Assembly: GCA_958299035.1 (NCBI GenBank)
Contig: CATQJL010000001.1
Span: forward strand, 13,449,834 to 13,513,833
From: Cylicocyclus nassatus
Taxonomy: Eukaryota; Nematoda; Chromadorea; Rhabditida; Strongylidae
Length of the DNA stretch: 64,000 nucleotides
Reading direction: 5' to 3'
The notes under the pieces: generated by a model
The model's database searches: none
Told to the model about the DNA's origin: nothing
Seen by the model: only the letters and a program-made list of their open reading frames with translations
Position numbers and translations under genes: made by a program
Shown here: positions 25,792-36,960 of the stretch, in pieces
Layout of the letters: each line of letters starts with the position of its first letter
Position numbering within the stretch: position 1 is the first letter of the stretch

Positions 25792-26543
25792 ACTTTTGCA
25801 TGTATGCTTTTGCCAGCAAATGCTCCGCCCCATTATTTTCCTCCCATTCTCCCCTTATTCTTTGACCATTCACATCCTTTGTCCTTACCTTTCTTTATAG
25901 GAATCCTTTTAGTGGAAGTGCTGATTGAGATTCGATTTCTGAACTCACTTTATGACTCATCTTATTTGATGTTTTTTCCAGATATCATTTGATGATTGTT
26001 GGCTTATGTGCTCACCTTACCGTTTCATTTGAGTTTTTATATCAGCCTAAGGTACTACATGTTCAAAGCTATGTCTTTCCCTAATTATACCCTGTCCAGT
26101 ACATTTTCCTTGCGTTACCGGTGTTTTGGGTTCTATCTGCTAATGAGGTCCTGTTCATTTATGTTTTTCTATATAACAAATTGGCGTGTATATTATCTCA
26201 CTAGAAGTTTTACATTAAAGATGCCTCTCATCCATATGTAGACAAGACCATTGATAAGTGGTCTGCTTTTGAAAATAAACTCTTCTCAGGGTATAATTTC
26301 GTTCATGGGTGTCGGATTTAATAGACTATCCATGATTTTGCGAGTGTTGTTTTTTGTCTACTTATGCATATAATAAAAATTGCTATACCTTTGAATTTTT
26401 TGACGTCCCCCGGGTTTGATCCGTCATGGATTTTTACTGTTTCTCTGAGTCCTTCCACGCAGACAGGTATCATTGCGATAGTTGAGTCTTTTGTTCAAAG
26501 GCGGAATTCTACTTTCAAAATTGACTTATAGTTACGAAAAAAG
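25792..26543. other. Intergenic gap LisH gene to GTPBP6
   Basis: The sequence is A+T-rich with no coding exon that I can support. AATAAA occurs at 26274-26279 and again in ATAATAAAAATT near 26370, either of which could end the upstream transcript. The next gene starts on the same strand about 750 bases after the stop. Confidence 0.5.
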
Positions 26544-29500
26544 ATGACGGTTCTTCTCCGTCGGATGCTTTTATCACAGTGCCAGCTTCCAAGATTTTTC
26601 TGCACACCTTCGAATTCATCTGTTGAAGAAAGGTAGCGCCTTAGTTCAGATGAATCTGTGTTCTGTAGCACTTTTTTGAGTTTGCAGATACGACCATCTG
26701 ATGCGTGAAGCGCTCTCAGACACTGGAACTATAGCTGAGAACTGGAGTACAGGAAGCACAAAGCAGGCTCATGATTTCATGGTCGTTCATCCGAAGGTGA
26801 GTTTCGATCGACAGCTACTTGAGGTCATAAATCCAATTCAACATCATTAGTTTTTCATCAGTAATCATTTTTTATGATTTTTTATGAAGTTGAAATAGTT
26901 TGGTAGGGGAAAAAACATCCAGTATAGGTAGGTAGCCAGAGTAAGCGAATATTTTGTTCAAGTTGGGGTCCCGCGCAGAACTGGCGTTACTAATCATTGT
27001 GGCACAACGCCAAGTTGGCATTATGCCACAATGATTAGTGATGCCACTGCGCGGGACCCCAACTTGAACAAAATATTCGCTTACTCTGGCACCTACCATA
27101 GCTTCCACCACTTCTTTTTTGAGATTTATGGGTGCAAGCTGGTGGTGCGGTGGTGGCCGAAGGTTTTTTGGGATGCTCCTCAAAATTTCTGAGGGCTCAT
27201 CACCCCGAAAAATCCATGCTTTCGAAATTTTTTTTACAAGGCTAATTTGAATTTTTGAAGATTTTTAGTAGGATTCTAATTGTTTACAAGTATAAGCAAG
27301 TCACCTGCAGATCTTTATGACACATGTAATTAACTTTCGGAAATTTGCGACATATTGGGGCGGAGGGGCGGGGCATTCCCCTGCTGCGCCCCTTCCCCTC
27401 CCGTTCCCGGTTACTATTTTGTATTGTAAAAGATTGTTATGCTTTTCGTGGGTATGCGAAGGTTGTTTGCAGCATGTCTCTATCAGCCCTCTATGCATCC
27501 CTTTACAGAATTCAAAAATGGGGAAGTCAGGGTTTTTGAGAAGCGATACCGCTGTATTCTCGTGCACTTGCATTTGGATTCGTGAAAGTGTTCCGAATTA
27601 CAAATAGAATTTTTCTGTCGCTTTTCACAGTCAAGACCCCATTTCAGGTGCGGTGGGGTTCATCTTCTGCTTCGAAGTTAAGGGATCCACAAAAGCAACT
27701 CGACGAGGCTGTCACCTTGGTAAATACTTTACCAGGGTTCCGAGTTGTGGAGTGAGTTAGCTGTCACCATAATCTTGCATTGTTGCATTTTTTTCTCATA
27801 TTTGCTAGCAGTCCTGATTAATGCATGAGAAAACAAGTACGGCAGATGCCAAAGTTCTGATACCTCTCTTGTAGGTCGACTGTGATGGGTGTCGACTATA
27901 ACACGAAACGCAAGACAGTCTGGGGAAGAGGGCAGATCGAGACGCTTCTGAGAAAAAAGATGCAGTCACGAGTAAGTGCGCTGATGGTCAATGTGGACAT
28001 GCTCACTCCAGTCCAACAGGCACGTGTGCTTGCCCCGTTTTCAATGTCTCATCAATAAAGCCCTTTTCAGCAAGCACTGTTCAACCTTTTTCACGTTCCT
28101 ATCTATGACCGCTACAACATAGTGTTATCGATTTTCAAGCATTATGCGAGAACCGAAGAAGCTTGGCTGCAGATTCAGCTTGCGGAAATTCCCTATATCA
28201 GGTTCTTTAATTTGTGTGTACTCTTTTGATTACTTCATAGTATAAGAGGTGGAAGAAAATTATGATTTCTACATTTTCAAGCCGTTCTTCTTTTTCTTCA
28301 GCTATTTATGACGTCTATCTTTGATATTTGAAAATGAGGCGCTAATCAACATTTTTTTGATCGAGTTTTTTTTCCAAGACATCAAATGTTTGTTTTAGAA
28401 GCCGGCTGCACCATTTGAATAAGTTTCGCTCCGATCCAGCTACACTACATGTGGAGCGGCAGCCTGAGCGGGCCAGGTAAATTCCTTTCAGTAAATTTTG
28501 TTGTTATTCGTAACATTCTATCATACCTGCAAAGCTCTTTCTTTTATCCACATAAATTTGAACATTTTTTTTCTGTTTTCGTTTTTCACTGAGATTACCT
28601 TTCCTCTCAGTAACCTGATATTCAGTGTAGATGAATTCGAAGTACTACGATTACGAGAGCAAACTTTACGGAAGAAGTTGCAACAGGTTATCGAGAAAAA
28701 TGTGGACAAAGTGACTGAAGACACTAGAGATGCTGCCATGGTCGCTGTTGTAGGGTTAGTTTTTGTAAACCGCTTTGAGATTTTTTCAGCTTATCCTTTT
28801 AAGAGAGTGATAGCTGGAGAGAATAAAGTGTTTAGGTTGTTATGAGTTGCAAATGGCGATGTCGCCTCCCAAAATTTTGAGTTTATTGTGTTACAAAAGT
28901 CTCCCCCCCCCTTGTATTCGCTGGTAATAGCTCGGGTCCTCAGGGTATGCCCGTGCATGCTTACGCATTGAAAGGAAATTCCCTCATTATCAGAGCAGAT
29001 GTCTAACCCTTCTTCGTAAGGGTGTTATACATGGAAGAAAAAATGTTGAGTTCTTGGAGTCTTATCAGGTCACAACAGATTGGGCCGTGTGAGAATCGTA
29101 ATTGACGTCCTCGTATTTCAGATATACAAATGCTGGTAAGACGAGCCTTGTGAAATGCCTCACTGGTGCTGCCAGTCTGCTGCCAAAGGACAGGTTGTTT
29201 GCCACCCTTGACACAACTCGGCACCCAGCAAGGTGAGAACTTTTGAAACCTTTCGTTCAATTAGTTGGGTATCGAACTGGATCTATTAGGCACCCATCAA
29301 ACTACATCAAAAGCCCTTAAACGCGCCCGAAAACGCTTTTTTCGACTTCTCATCGCATTTCTTAGTCCTATTCAGACAGACCTCCGCCATAGCACTTTCG
29401 TGCCAAGGGCCGTGAACGGGACGTGGACGTGATGGCGCTTTTGGGTTGGCGCTGAACCTATGTGATACGAGCTGAGAACTGTGATGTATAGAAATTTGAA

Positions 29501-32500
29501 CGCTTTTGGGGGTTTGAGCGAAGTCTGCTTTAGGTGTAACCCTGACCACCCGTTTCTTCTCAGCTTTCAAGATTTTTTGTGTCTAAACAAATTTGCTCAT
29601 GTTCATTTCAAGAGGTAAGAAAAGTCGTCCAAAGTCGTCCCTTTGTAGCAATATTCACGACTTCTTTTCTGTATGGGCTAATCACACATCGAGGCTTCAG
29701 AAGTTGATTTTTGAATTTGACTTTTAGGGTTTGCAAAAAATTTAAAATTCGACATTAAAATTCTAAAGTTGGGTCAGCTATATATGTTTCAAACTTTGTT
29801 TCTCAAGAGACTGTGTTTTAGTCGATTACGTTCAAGAAAATTCTAAAATTCCAAATAATATAACGGAGCGAGAAGTTATTTCTATGTCATAAATTGCAAG
29901 TCAATCTTCTTGACGTTTTTGTGGTTATCTTACAATTGATTTGATTATTCTTACATTTCTAAATTTTCTTTTATTTATTTTTCTTCTTTCCTATCTTTTT
30001 TTTGTTAAACAAGAAGAGCGAATCATGAAAGTCGTGATACTTGCAGTGCCAGTTTTTTCGGGTGGCGGTCAAGAATAACGATAGCTCTGCCAGCCGCTAG
30101 CTGCCAGCTGCTCGCGCGCGCAGAACAACCCGCCTTCGTTCATTTATGAAATCGGAAAAATGATCTAAACTTCAGTTCTTTTCATTGAAGTTCGTTTCCT
30201 ACGTTAATCATTAAAGCTTAAATAATTCGCATGCTGAATTGGGCACAAAAACAAAACATTACTATCGCGAATTTATGGCGATGTGATTACTGATTATTTC
30301 CATCCTTAAAAAATAGCAGAAGTCTTATCGTAAAGTTTATATGAAGAAGCACAACGCTTCGGGCATTTACTGCTCCAAAATGTGGTGCCTGCGTAAACTC
30401 GTCCGCTGCTAGGGAGATGCTACTTGTACACCGTTTATTGACACCCGGCCACTCAGGGTACCACTATTGCCAGCTATCGTTATTCTTGACATATACCCAG
30501 TTTTTTCCCCAGATTTTTGGCGGCTAACTTAGAGAAAATGTAACTTTTCATGTATGATCAAAGTTAATCAAATGCAAAGGATGGCACGAGCTTAGAAATT
30601 TTGAAAAATATGTGGCAGAACTTGGAGCAACGTAAACTCGATGGCATTTGTTTGAATTGATTTAGGCTTCCATCAGGGCGAAAAGTGGTTTTCACTGATA
30701 CGATTGGCTTTCTCAGCGATCTTCCTATGCATTTGCTTGCAGCTTTTCAAGCAACTCTTTCGCATGTCAGCTTAGCGGTAAGCGCCTCGAAGTTTTTCTT
30801 TGGGTATTGGCAACTTTCCAGTTTAGGATGTTATTATACACATTCGCGACGTTTCCAATCCCGACTGGCCAGCGCAAAGCGAAGACGTAGAAAAAACTCT
30901 GGAAAATATCGGTTTGTCGCGAGCCAGCATTGGAGACATAATCATAGCTGATAATAAGGTTTGTGAGTACAGTACACCATTTTAGGGTCCTAAAGTGTTT
31001 ATGTGGAAGCGGGGGGGGGGGGAGTGTAATAATTTTTTTGGGTGTTGCAAGTTTTGAGTGTGAATTTATGTATGCGAAAAGATTGCTACAAGGCTATTTC
31101 AATTTTGAAATTTTTGAGAATCTTTTTTTTTGCGAGTGAAGGCATGTCTCCTGCGTATTTCTACCACTCATATAGGTTTTCATTGGTTTCGCAGCCCATT
31201 CTCGGTCCACCAATGTCGTGAATGCAAGTTGTTCAAAAAATTTTGCTAAAATCTCAGCTTGCGATGTACCTTTTTTCCTGATTTCGCCGCTTAGCCAATT
31301 TCAGAAAAAATTGAAAAAATGCGGTTCAAAGGAATCTTCGTCTTTGCGTTAAAAAGTGCAAACTGTTACCCCAGATCTTTTTTTCCTCTTGAACTCTTTA
31401 AAGGGAAAAAAATAAATAAAGTGCTTGAAAGCTTGATTTTTTTGTTTTGAAGGTAGCATATCTTCGCGCTTACCATTTCTCAAAAATGTCTTTACTAAAG
31501 CGTCAGAAGATGTATATTGAAAGTAGAAGTTCTGAAAAAATTTTTTCCTACTGTTTTCTGGTACATTCGTGTCCACACGTTTACTGTCAAAAGTTGGAGT
31601 ACAAAAAAATTATTTCAACAAATTTGGATTAGCGATTTGTTAGTCAGACTCGATAAAGAATCGAGTTGGACTTAGATCAGGGCCCGGCACAAGGTGGGCA
31701 AACGGGGTTTTCCAAAACGAATTCCCCTCTGATCCCAATAGTTTGACGAATACCCCCTTGAGCCCAAAAATGACGCTTTGCGCTTGTGCAACGAGAGCAC
31801 CGGCCACACTTCGCCTAAAAGCGCTCAAAAGCGCCCAAAATGCTCAAATTCCTCTAATTACTCCTCACCTGTATCAAGATAGAAAACAGGAAGAAGAATA
31901 AGTAAGAAAAATGATGAAGGAAAGAAAAAATATCAAAGTAACGCAGTCATAGGAGTGAGAGTTGCCGTTCCCGAGCGTATCGATTGACTGGGGCGCGCTT
32001 TCCATCTTAAAAAGCAAGGCTGCTGATGCGATTTTGGGCTCTAACAAAGAAAGAGGAGGAGTTTCGGAACCAAAACCTCACCATACAGTAAATTTGGTGC
32101 ACAACAGATTTATGCAAAAATTTTGAAAAAATTATGTGAATTGAAACTTTTGCCCACCTCGGGTGGGCATTAAGTGGGCAATTGCCCACCTAATTTGGAA
32201 AAAAGTTGAGCACGCCCTTTATTCACATAAGATTTTCAGGATTTTACACACTTTGTTCCCTAGTCCTACTGCGCGTATACACAGCGGATGTCGCGCGATT
32301 TCGTCATCTCTGCATTGCAAACGAGCCATTTTTCCATTTTCTTGATAGTGGGAAATTTTCAGAAAAAAGCTTGCCACAACCTCCATTCACATAATTATGT
32401 AATGAAACTTCTAAGATAAGCCCTGCAGGCCCGTGTTCATGTACCTACCAAATTTCGTATCGTACGGTCATCTGTGCGCTGCAAACGAGCCATTTGAATT

Positions 32501-34136
32501 CACATCTTCATTTACCAGTTTTGCAAATTTTTTGGAAAAAATGCTTATTACTCCTCCCATTCACATAAGTTTTTCATAATATTTCATACTTTGTTTCTAC
32601 TAGCCTCTCTTCGTTCGCTTACATAATTTGGTGCTATATCGTTACGCCTGCATTGAGAACTGATCATGTAGTCATGCTGTTCAACGGCATCGCTCATGCG
32701 ACATCGCGCACGCGGCAATTAGCGGCAACGCGGCGTAGCGAGCGAACTCTGCTGTGTGTTGAGGTTTATGAAAACTATTTCCAATGAATTAGATGTATAA
32801 GGTAAGCATTTCGACCTTCTTTTGCTTGGACTTGGAATCTTCTTCCGGGGCTCCGCCCGGATCCCGCAAAAACGATATCCCCTTTTTTTTGTCCCCAAAA
32901 CGATTTCCAGCTTGTCATTTGCCCACCTCGTGCCAGGCCCTGACTTAGATATGGCCTTCTGAGGGGCCCTCTAACAGAATACATAGAGATTCCACTATCT
33001 AAATTTTGGTGAAACACTGACTCTACGTCTGCCATGACACGACACTCACTACCCAGCAGTGGCGTACTTAGGATTTCGGCTCGGGGGGGGGGGGGGGGGA
33101 GGGGGCGCGACAAAAATGCCACGCACTCCGAAAATTTTTTGGGATGTTTCCCAAAATTTTTCCGGGCCCCTGACCCCAAAATTTCAGAAAAAGGGGCGTG
33201 GCGGTAGCCACGCCCCCGAAAAAAATTCTTTTATAAGGCTAATTTGAAATTTTTAAATTTTTAGAAATTATTTTAATTATTTACAAATAAAAACGAGTCC
33301 TCTGGCACATTTTATAACACATTTAAGTAACTTTCAAAAATTTCGCGACCCATTCTCGGGGGGGGGGGGGGGGGGGCGCGCGCCCCCCCCCCCCCCCCCC
33401 GCCCCCCCCCTCGGTACGCCACTGCTACCCAGCTTTTTCTACAACAGTTTATTTTTATTGAAAGCAGGTTTAAGAACATGGCTATCGAGAAGAGAAAGAA
33501 ACGCACATGATTTTCGTGCAACCGTTTTCTTATAGAATTAATGATGTAGGAAGGGAAGGAATAAATTAAATTAATAAAATTTATTTAGATTGACGTTGAA
33601 GGAGCTGCAGTGTCATCCACACCAGGTGCCATAAGAATATCCTGCAAAACATCTGAGGGTGTAGATGAATTGATTGCGAAAGTTGATGAGGTACGTGCAA
33701 AAATAATCAAGTTGGGCATTTGTTTTCTCCACGGGCGGTCATCACTGCTGAAGAATTCTCAATTGCTTGAATGCACAAAAAATTGAGGATTTAGTCCTTG
33801 AGTTTAGTCGAGCTTGCCAAGTTTGGTCCGAGTCAGACAATCTCCTTAACCGTATACTTCCAGAAAGTTCTACGATCCACGGGTTGCAAACAAAGGCGAT
33901 TAAGACTCAAGTATTCATCTCCTGCGATACCTTATTTGTACAAGTGAGTAATACTCAGTACGATAACATGAGGATGAACTAAACGTTTGATAATAGTGGA
34001 AAGTTTCAGAGAAGGATTTGTGTCCAAAGAGCCGGCAACTACTGACTCACATCTTGTTTTCGATGTATTCATGAATGACGCCGAATTCGCAAGGTTTCAA
34101 AAAGCGACGGGTAATCTGAAAAGAAAAGCGCAGTGA
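26544..34136 (+). CDS. GTPBP6/HflX-family GTPase, mitochondrial (13 exons)
   Basis: HflX-type GTPases bind the large ribosomal subunit; GTPBP6 acts in mitochondrial ribosome recycling and assembly. Exons: 26544-26632, 26688-26796, 27648-27751, 27875-28019, 28071-28201, 28399-28476, 28626-28754, 29122-29232, 30666-30777, 30827-30958, 33589-33690, 33795-33943, 34010-34136; 505 residues (human GTPBP6 516). The N-terminus MTVLLRRMLLSQCQLPRFFC is Arg/Leu-rich without acidic residues, a good targeting peptide. The HflX-type N-domain follows (FHVPIYDRYNIVLSIFKHYA, ARTEEAWLQIQLAEIPY), then the G domain: G1 GYTNAGKTS, G3 DTIGFLSDLP, G4 NKID (split by the intron after K), G5-like SCKT. The C-terminal part carries YLYKEG, as in the human protein. 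Exon 12 could start at 33807, which would remove four residues. Introns 2, 8 and 10 are enlarged by transposons. The gene follows the LisH gene on the same strand. Confidence 0.92.
26923..27100. mobile_element. Near-perfect palindromic MITE in GTPBP6 intron 2
   Basis: The left arm AGAGTAAGCGAATATTTTGT, continuing through GGGGTCCCGCGCAG and CTAATCATTGTGGCA, is mirrored exactly by the right arm ending ACAAAATATTCGCTTACTCT. The arms are about 85 bases with very few mismatches and almost no loop. The high arm identity suggests a young insertion. A target-site duplication is not certain; the flanks read TATAGG and CCATAG. Confidence 0.65.
27135..27420. repeat. Diverged copy of the CAGTGGCGTA hAT-type MITE
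   Basis: Shared blocks with the intact element at 33057-33424, in the same order, are TTTTTTGGGATG, CAAGGCTAATTTGAA, a TTTACAA/ACACAT stretch and TTTGCGACATA next to a G-rich tail. The termini are not intact. It lies directly next to the palindromic MITE. Confidence 0.5.
30060..30498. mobile_element. Mutator-like (MULE) MITE with 9-bp TSD
   Basis: The ends are GGGTGGCGGTCAAGAATAAC and, as complement on the right, GGGTATATGTCAAGAATAAC; the match continues through GATAGCT. Flanks are AGTTTTTTC (30051-30059) and AGTTTTTTC (30499-30507), an exact 9-base duplication. A 9-base TSD with G-starting TIRs fits Mutator-like elements. At 439 bp it is non-autonomous, and lies in GTPBP6 intron 8. Confidence 0.65.
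31678..32942. mobile_element. hAT-like non-autonomous element, 8-bp TSD ACTTAGAT
   Basis: The left end CAGGGCCCGGCACAAGGTGG and right-end complement CAGGGCCTGGCACGAGGTGG form a TIR of about 25 bases. ACTTAGAT lies directly outside both ends (31670-31677 and 32943-32950). CAGGG-type TIRs with 8-bp duplications define the hAT superfamily. Inside, units containing TTCACATAA, a TTTGTT block and GCAAACGAGCCATTT recur three times between about 32210 and 32680. A second GCCCACCT/AGGTGGGC hairpin sits at 32150-32195. No transposase ORF was found. It lies in GTPBP6 intron 10. Confidence 0.8.
33057..33424. mobile_element. hAT-like MITE, 8-bp TSD CTACCCAG, with G/C tracts
   Basis: The ends CAGTGGCGTAC and GTACGCCACTG are exact complements, bordered by CTACCCAG (33049-33056) and CTACCCAG (33425-33432). 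This is a textbook hAT structure. The right part contains a tract of 19 G (33358-33376), then alternating CG, then 18 C, G and 9 C, itself able to fold into a G/C hairpin. Related diverged sequence occurs at 27135-27420 and about 31008-31215. It lies in GTPBP6 intron 10. Confidence 0.82.
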
Positions 34137-35339
34137 GCTGAGCTTTTTTGTTTGGATATACTTATGGTGCAGTACGGAGTAGTTTTGATAGTTTCATAGG
34201 GGACCTTTGTTAATTTTTTTCCTTTGCTGAATGATATGCTTAAGTTCGGCGGGTGTACAGTGCAAAAATAGCACGTAATAATAATTGATGAAATTGTTGT
34301 AAATTGCTTGGAACAGTGCTCTATAGTTGCTGCATTAGGTTTCTCTAGTGTTTTTGTCCGTTTTCTGATATGCGTTCGTTATCTTTTTGAAAATCTTCAG
34401 TGTTTAATTTCACAAATTATGCATGTTTTCTTTGATGGCACAACATTGGTTATTGCAACCATAATGCTTCAGCTTTCATTTTTTAAATCTAGGCTAGCTG
34501 ACCGCCATGCTGGGTCTCTTCGAAAACTTGATATAACCCAACATTCCGTCCTACTTTTGAACAAATTACTTATTCCACTTTTATATGCCAGTTTTTACCG
34601 CTCATAAGTACCATACCCATACGTTTCAACACCCTGGTCGCTTATCCCTCCTCCCTGTACCAACTCTCAACACACCAGCCTAAGTTAGCAGGAAAGTTTT
34701 GAGACTGATAAATGTATTGTCTATCTTCAAGTATGTAATCAGCAATTAGCAATTAGCAATTAGTTCTGTATTTGGCATGCTCACTTATCACCTTATGCTG
34801 GACTCCCTTTCGCGCAAATCCGCAAAATTGGTAGAACCACTCAAAGTTGCGGGTTTTTTCTCAGTCAGTGTCACTTTTGTTAACACAGGCTCACATATTT
34901 TCCTGTGCCATCCTGAGCACCCCGGCTTAGTGTTTGCAAAATCGCGAAATTAACAAAGCAATTGATTAATTCGGATTTGGATAGCGTAATCATGATCACT
35001 ATGCTCGCATACCTCTCCCTCCCCGTCCCCCTTATACCAACTCAATTACCTAGGTCAGAGCTGAAAAACCAATAAGTTGGTAATGAAAAGTTGCCTATAA
35101 AACCCGCCTTATGGCGAAGTATATGAAAGCAAGGCTTGGTCTGGATCGGTTGGAGAATATAACCTGTTGTTCGTCGGCTACACGCACGCATTCAGGGACT
35201 GTGTCCCGGTGTGCTTCTCGTGCTAGCACTATGATTTGGATTTCGGTGACTGTGGGACTCGAAACTGTTGCCACGCGAGACTTACACGCAGCACGGTTGA
35301 GCAACCTTAAACTGGGGTACTTAAACTTTAAACTTTACG
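34137..35339. other. Intergenic region after GTPBP6
   Basis: No supported gene. The two segments near 34640-34680 and 35000-35050 (CCTCTCCCTCC...TACCAACTC type) resemble each other and may be repeat remnants. A tri-copy GCAATTA microrepeat lies at 34741-34762. Confidence 0.45.
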
Positions 35340-36960
35340 GATGATCATTTGCAGTTCCCGCTGATAATTTGGAACAGTCTTCTCAAGTTTTCTTTGGTGA
35401 TTCCGTAATCGTCCCACTGTCTGGTAGTGGGCAAAGTCCGGATGATAGTAAGCGGTATTACGGCCGATATTCTTACAAAAGAAGCATGATGTGTGTTTTT
35501 GGCATGCGTTCAGGTGACGTTCTAGACAGCGATGACAGCATTCTTCATTGTCTCAGATGGTTACTCGGTATGTGATTGAGGTCATTCTCGGGCATCCATC
35601 TGAGTAATGCTGTCTATACTCCTTGCAAAAGATACATATGATGGTGGCTTATCTTCAACCTTCCGTCACCTATTTGTCGTGCCGGGCACGAAATCTTCGT
35701 CAGCTCCGTCTGTATTCCTTCAATTTCCTTATAGTTAACCAAATCCTGATAGTTAGCCATAAGTTTCTCATAACGCCAACGTTGATCTGTGGTCTTCTGT
35801 TCTGAATGCTTCCATTTTTGGCCTTCTGTGTGATCGTAATGTCCTCTGCGATCGCTGAAGCTATCCTTCCTTGCTCTACTGCTGTCTGTGGATTGAGAGC
35901 GTCTGTGCTCTTCTCGACATCGATCTTCTAGCGATACCTTGTCTCTGCGGCGTCTAGGTCTTGCTTTCGAAATCTCATCCGTCGGCTGCCTCTGCACGCT
36001 TCTTCCCTGGGAGCACCGCGTTCAGCAACTGCTGCGTTAGGCAGAACATCTTTTGCTGTACTTGTCCAAGATGTGTATCGAGTTCTTCCTTTATGTCTTT
36101 GATACACTCCTCTCGTTCCATCGCCATTTGTTTTGTCGCCTAGTTGTACGCCTCCTCGATCCATTTCCAAGTGTGATCATGTTTTGGCAGAACTCTTTTG
36201 AGTGTAAGCTGTGAGGTTGCATCCTCGAGTTTCCTCATGTCTCTACCATTTGGTTCGGTCACTTCCACTTGGTGCTGTCCTCTTTGGCGAGCCACTCCTC
36301 CGTGAAGGCTGTGAGAGTTTGTTGAATTTCTTGACAGGCCCGCATTCTCGCCCCCCTGCTCCTGGTGGTTTCTTTCTTGACATCATGCAATTCTCGTCGT
36401 GCGGGAGCGCCTCCACCCTACGATAGGTTTGGACGACGTCTCACTTCCTCCTCCATGTAAGTGTGAGAAACGGCTTTCAGCAGTGGGTAGCCTCGGTCTG
36501 TGGGTCTCGCGGGCTTCATGGTGACGTTTTGTCCAATCCATCCAGATATATCAAGCGATCAGTTTCCTGCGCATCGCCCACCGCAACCAGGATCTCATTC
36601 CACTCATGGCCCAGATAAAATTGGTCCATCCAGTGGCTCAGCTCTCTCAACTCGTCTAAATGCTTGCTCATGTCCTTTAGCTTCAGCTTTAATAGATTGA
36701 CTTCTTGACAGTGTAAATCATCTCCCAGCGGTTTCCTTTCAGCTCGAGGTAAACCAGCTTCGCTTGCTCTAGACGGTCTTCGAACTCGTGGCATCTGTCG
36801 CCGAATTCCCTGATTCTCTGCTGTAGCGCCACTGTGGGTTTCGCCGGTGACTGTTCGACAATGGTTACTTTCCGCTCGATCTCCTCTCGGAGTCTTCTTT
36901 CCAGTTCTGTGAAGAAAGCTGCCATTTTCCTGTGAAGAGAAAACATTAGAGGCAAACGAC
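35340..36960 (-). pseudogene. Decayed BEL/Pao-like retroelement gag
   Basis: Reading the minus strand from 36925 downward gives a helical, charged segment that starts MAAFFTELERRLREEIERKV and continues through three frames (breaks near 36700, 36430 and 36170). Further parts such as EELDTHLGQVQQKMF are typical of nematode gag regions. Near 35537-35400 there is a zinc-knuckle-like CHRCLERHLNAC followed by CFFCKN and H, the place where a gag nucleocapsid would be. Several frame breaks and stops show it is not functional. No protease, reverse transcriptase or integrase is seen downstream, so pol is missing. Family assignment is by resemblance only. Confidence 0.5.
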
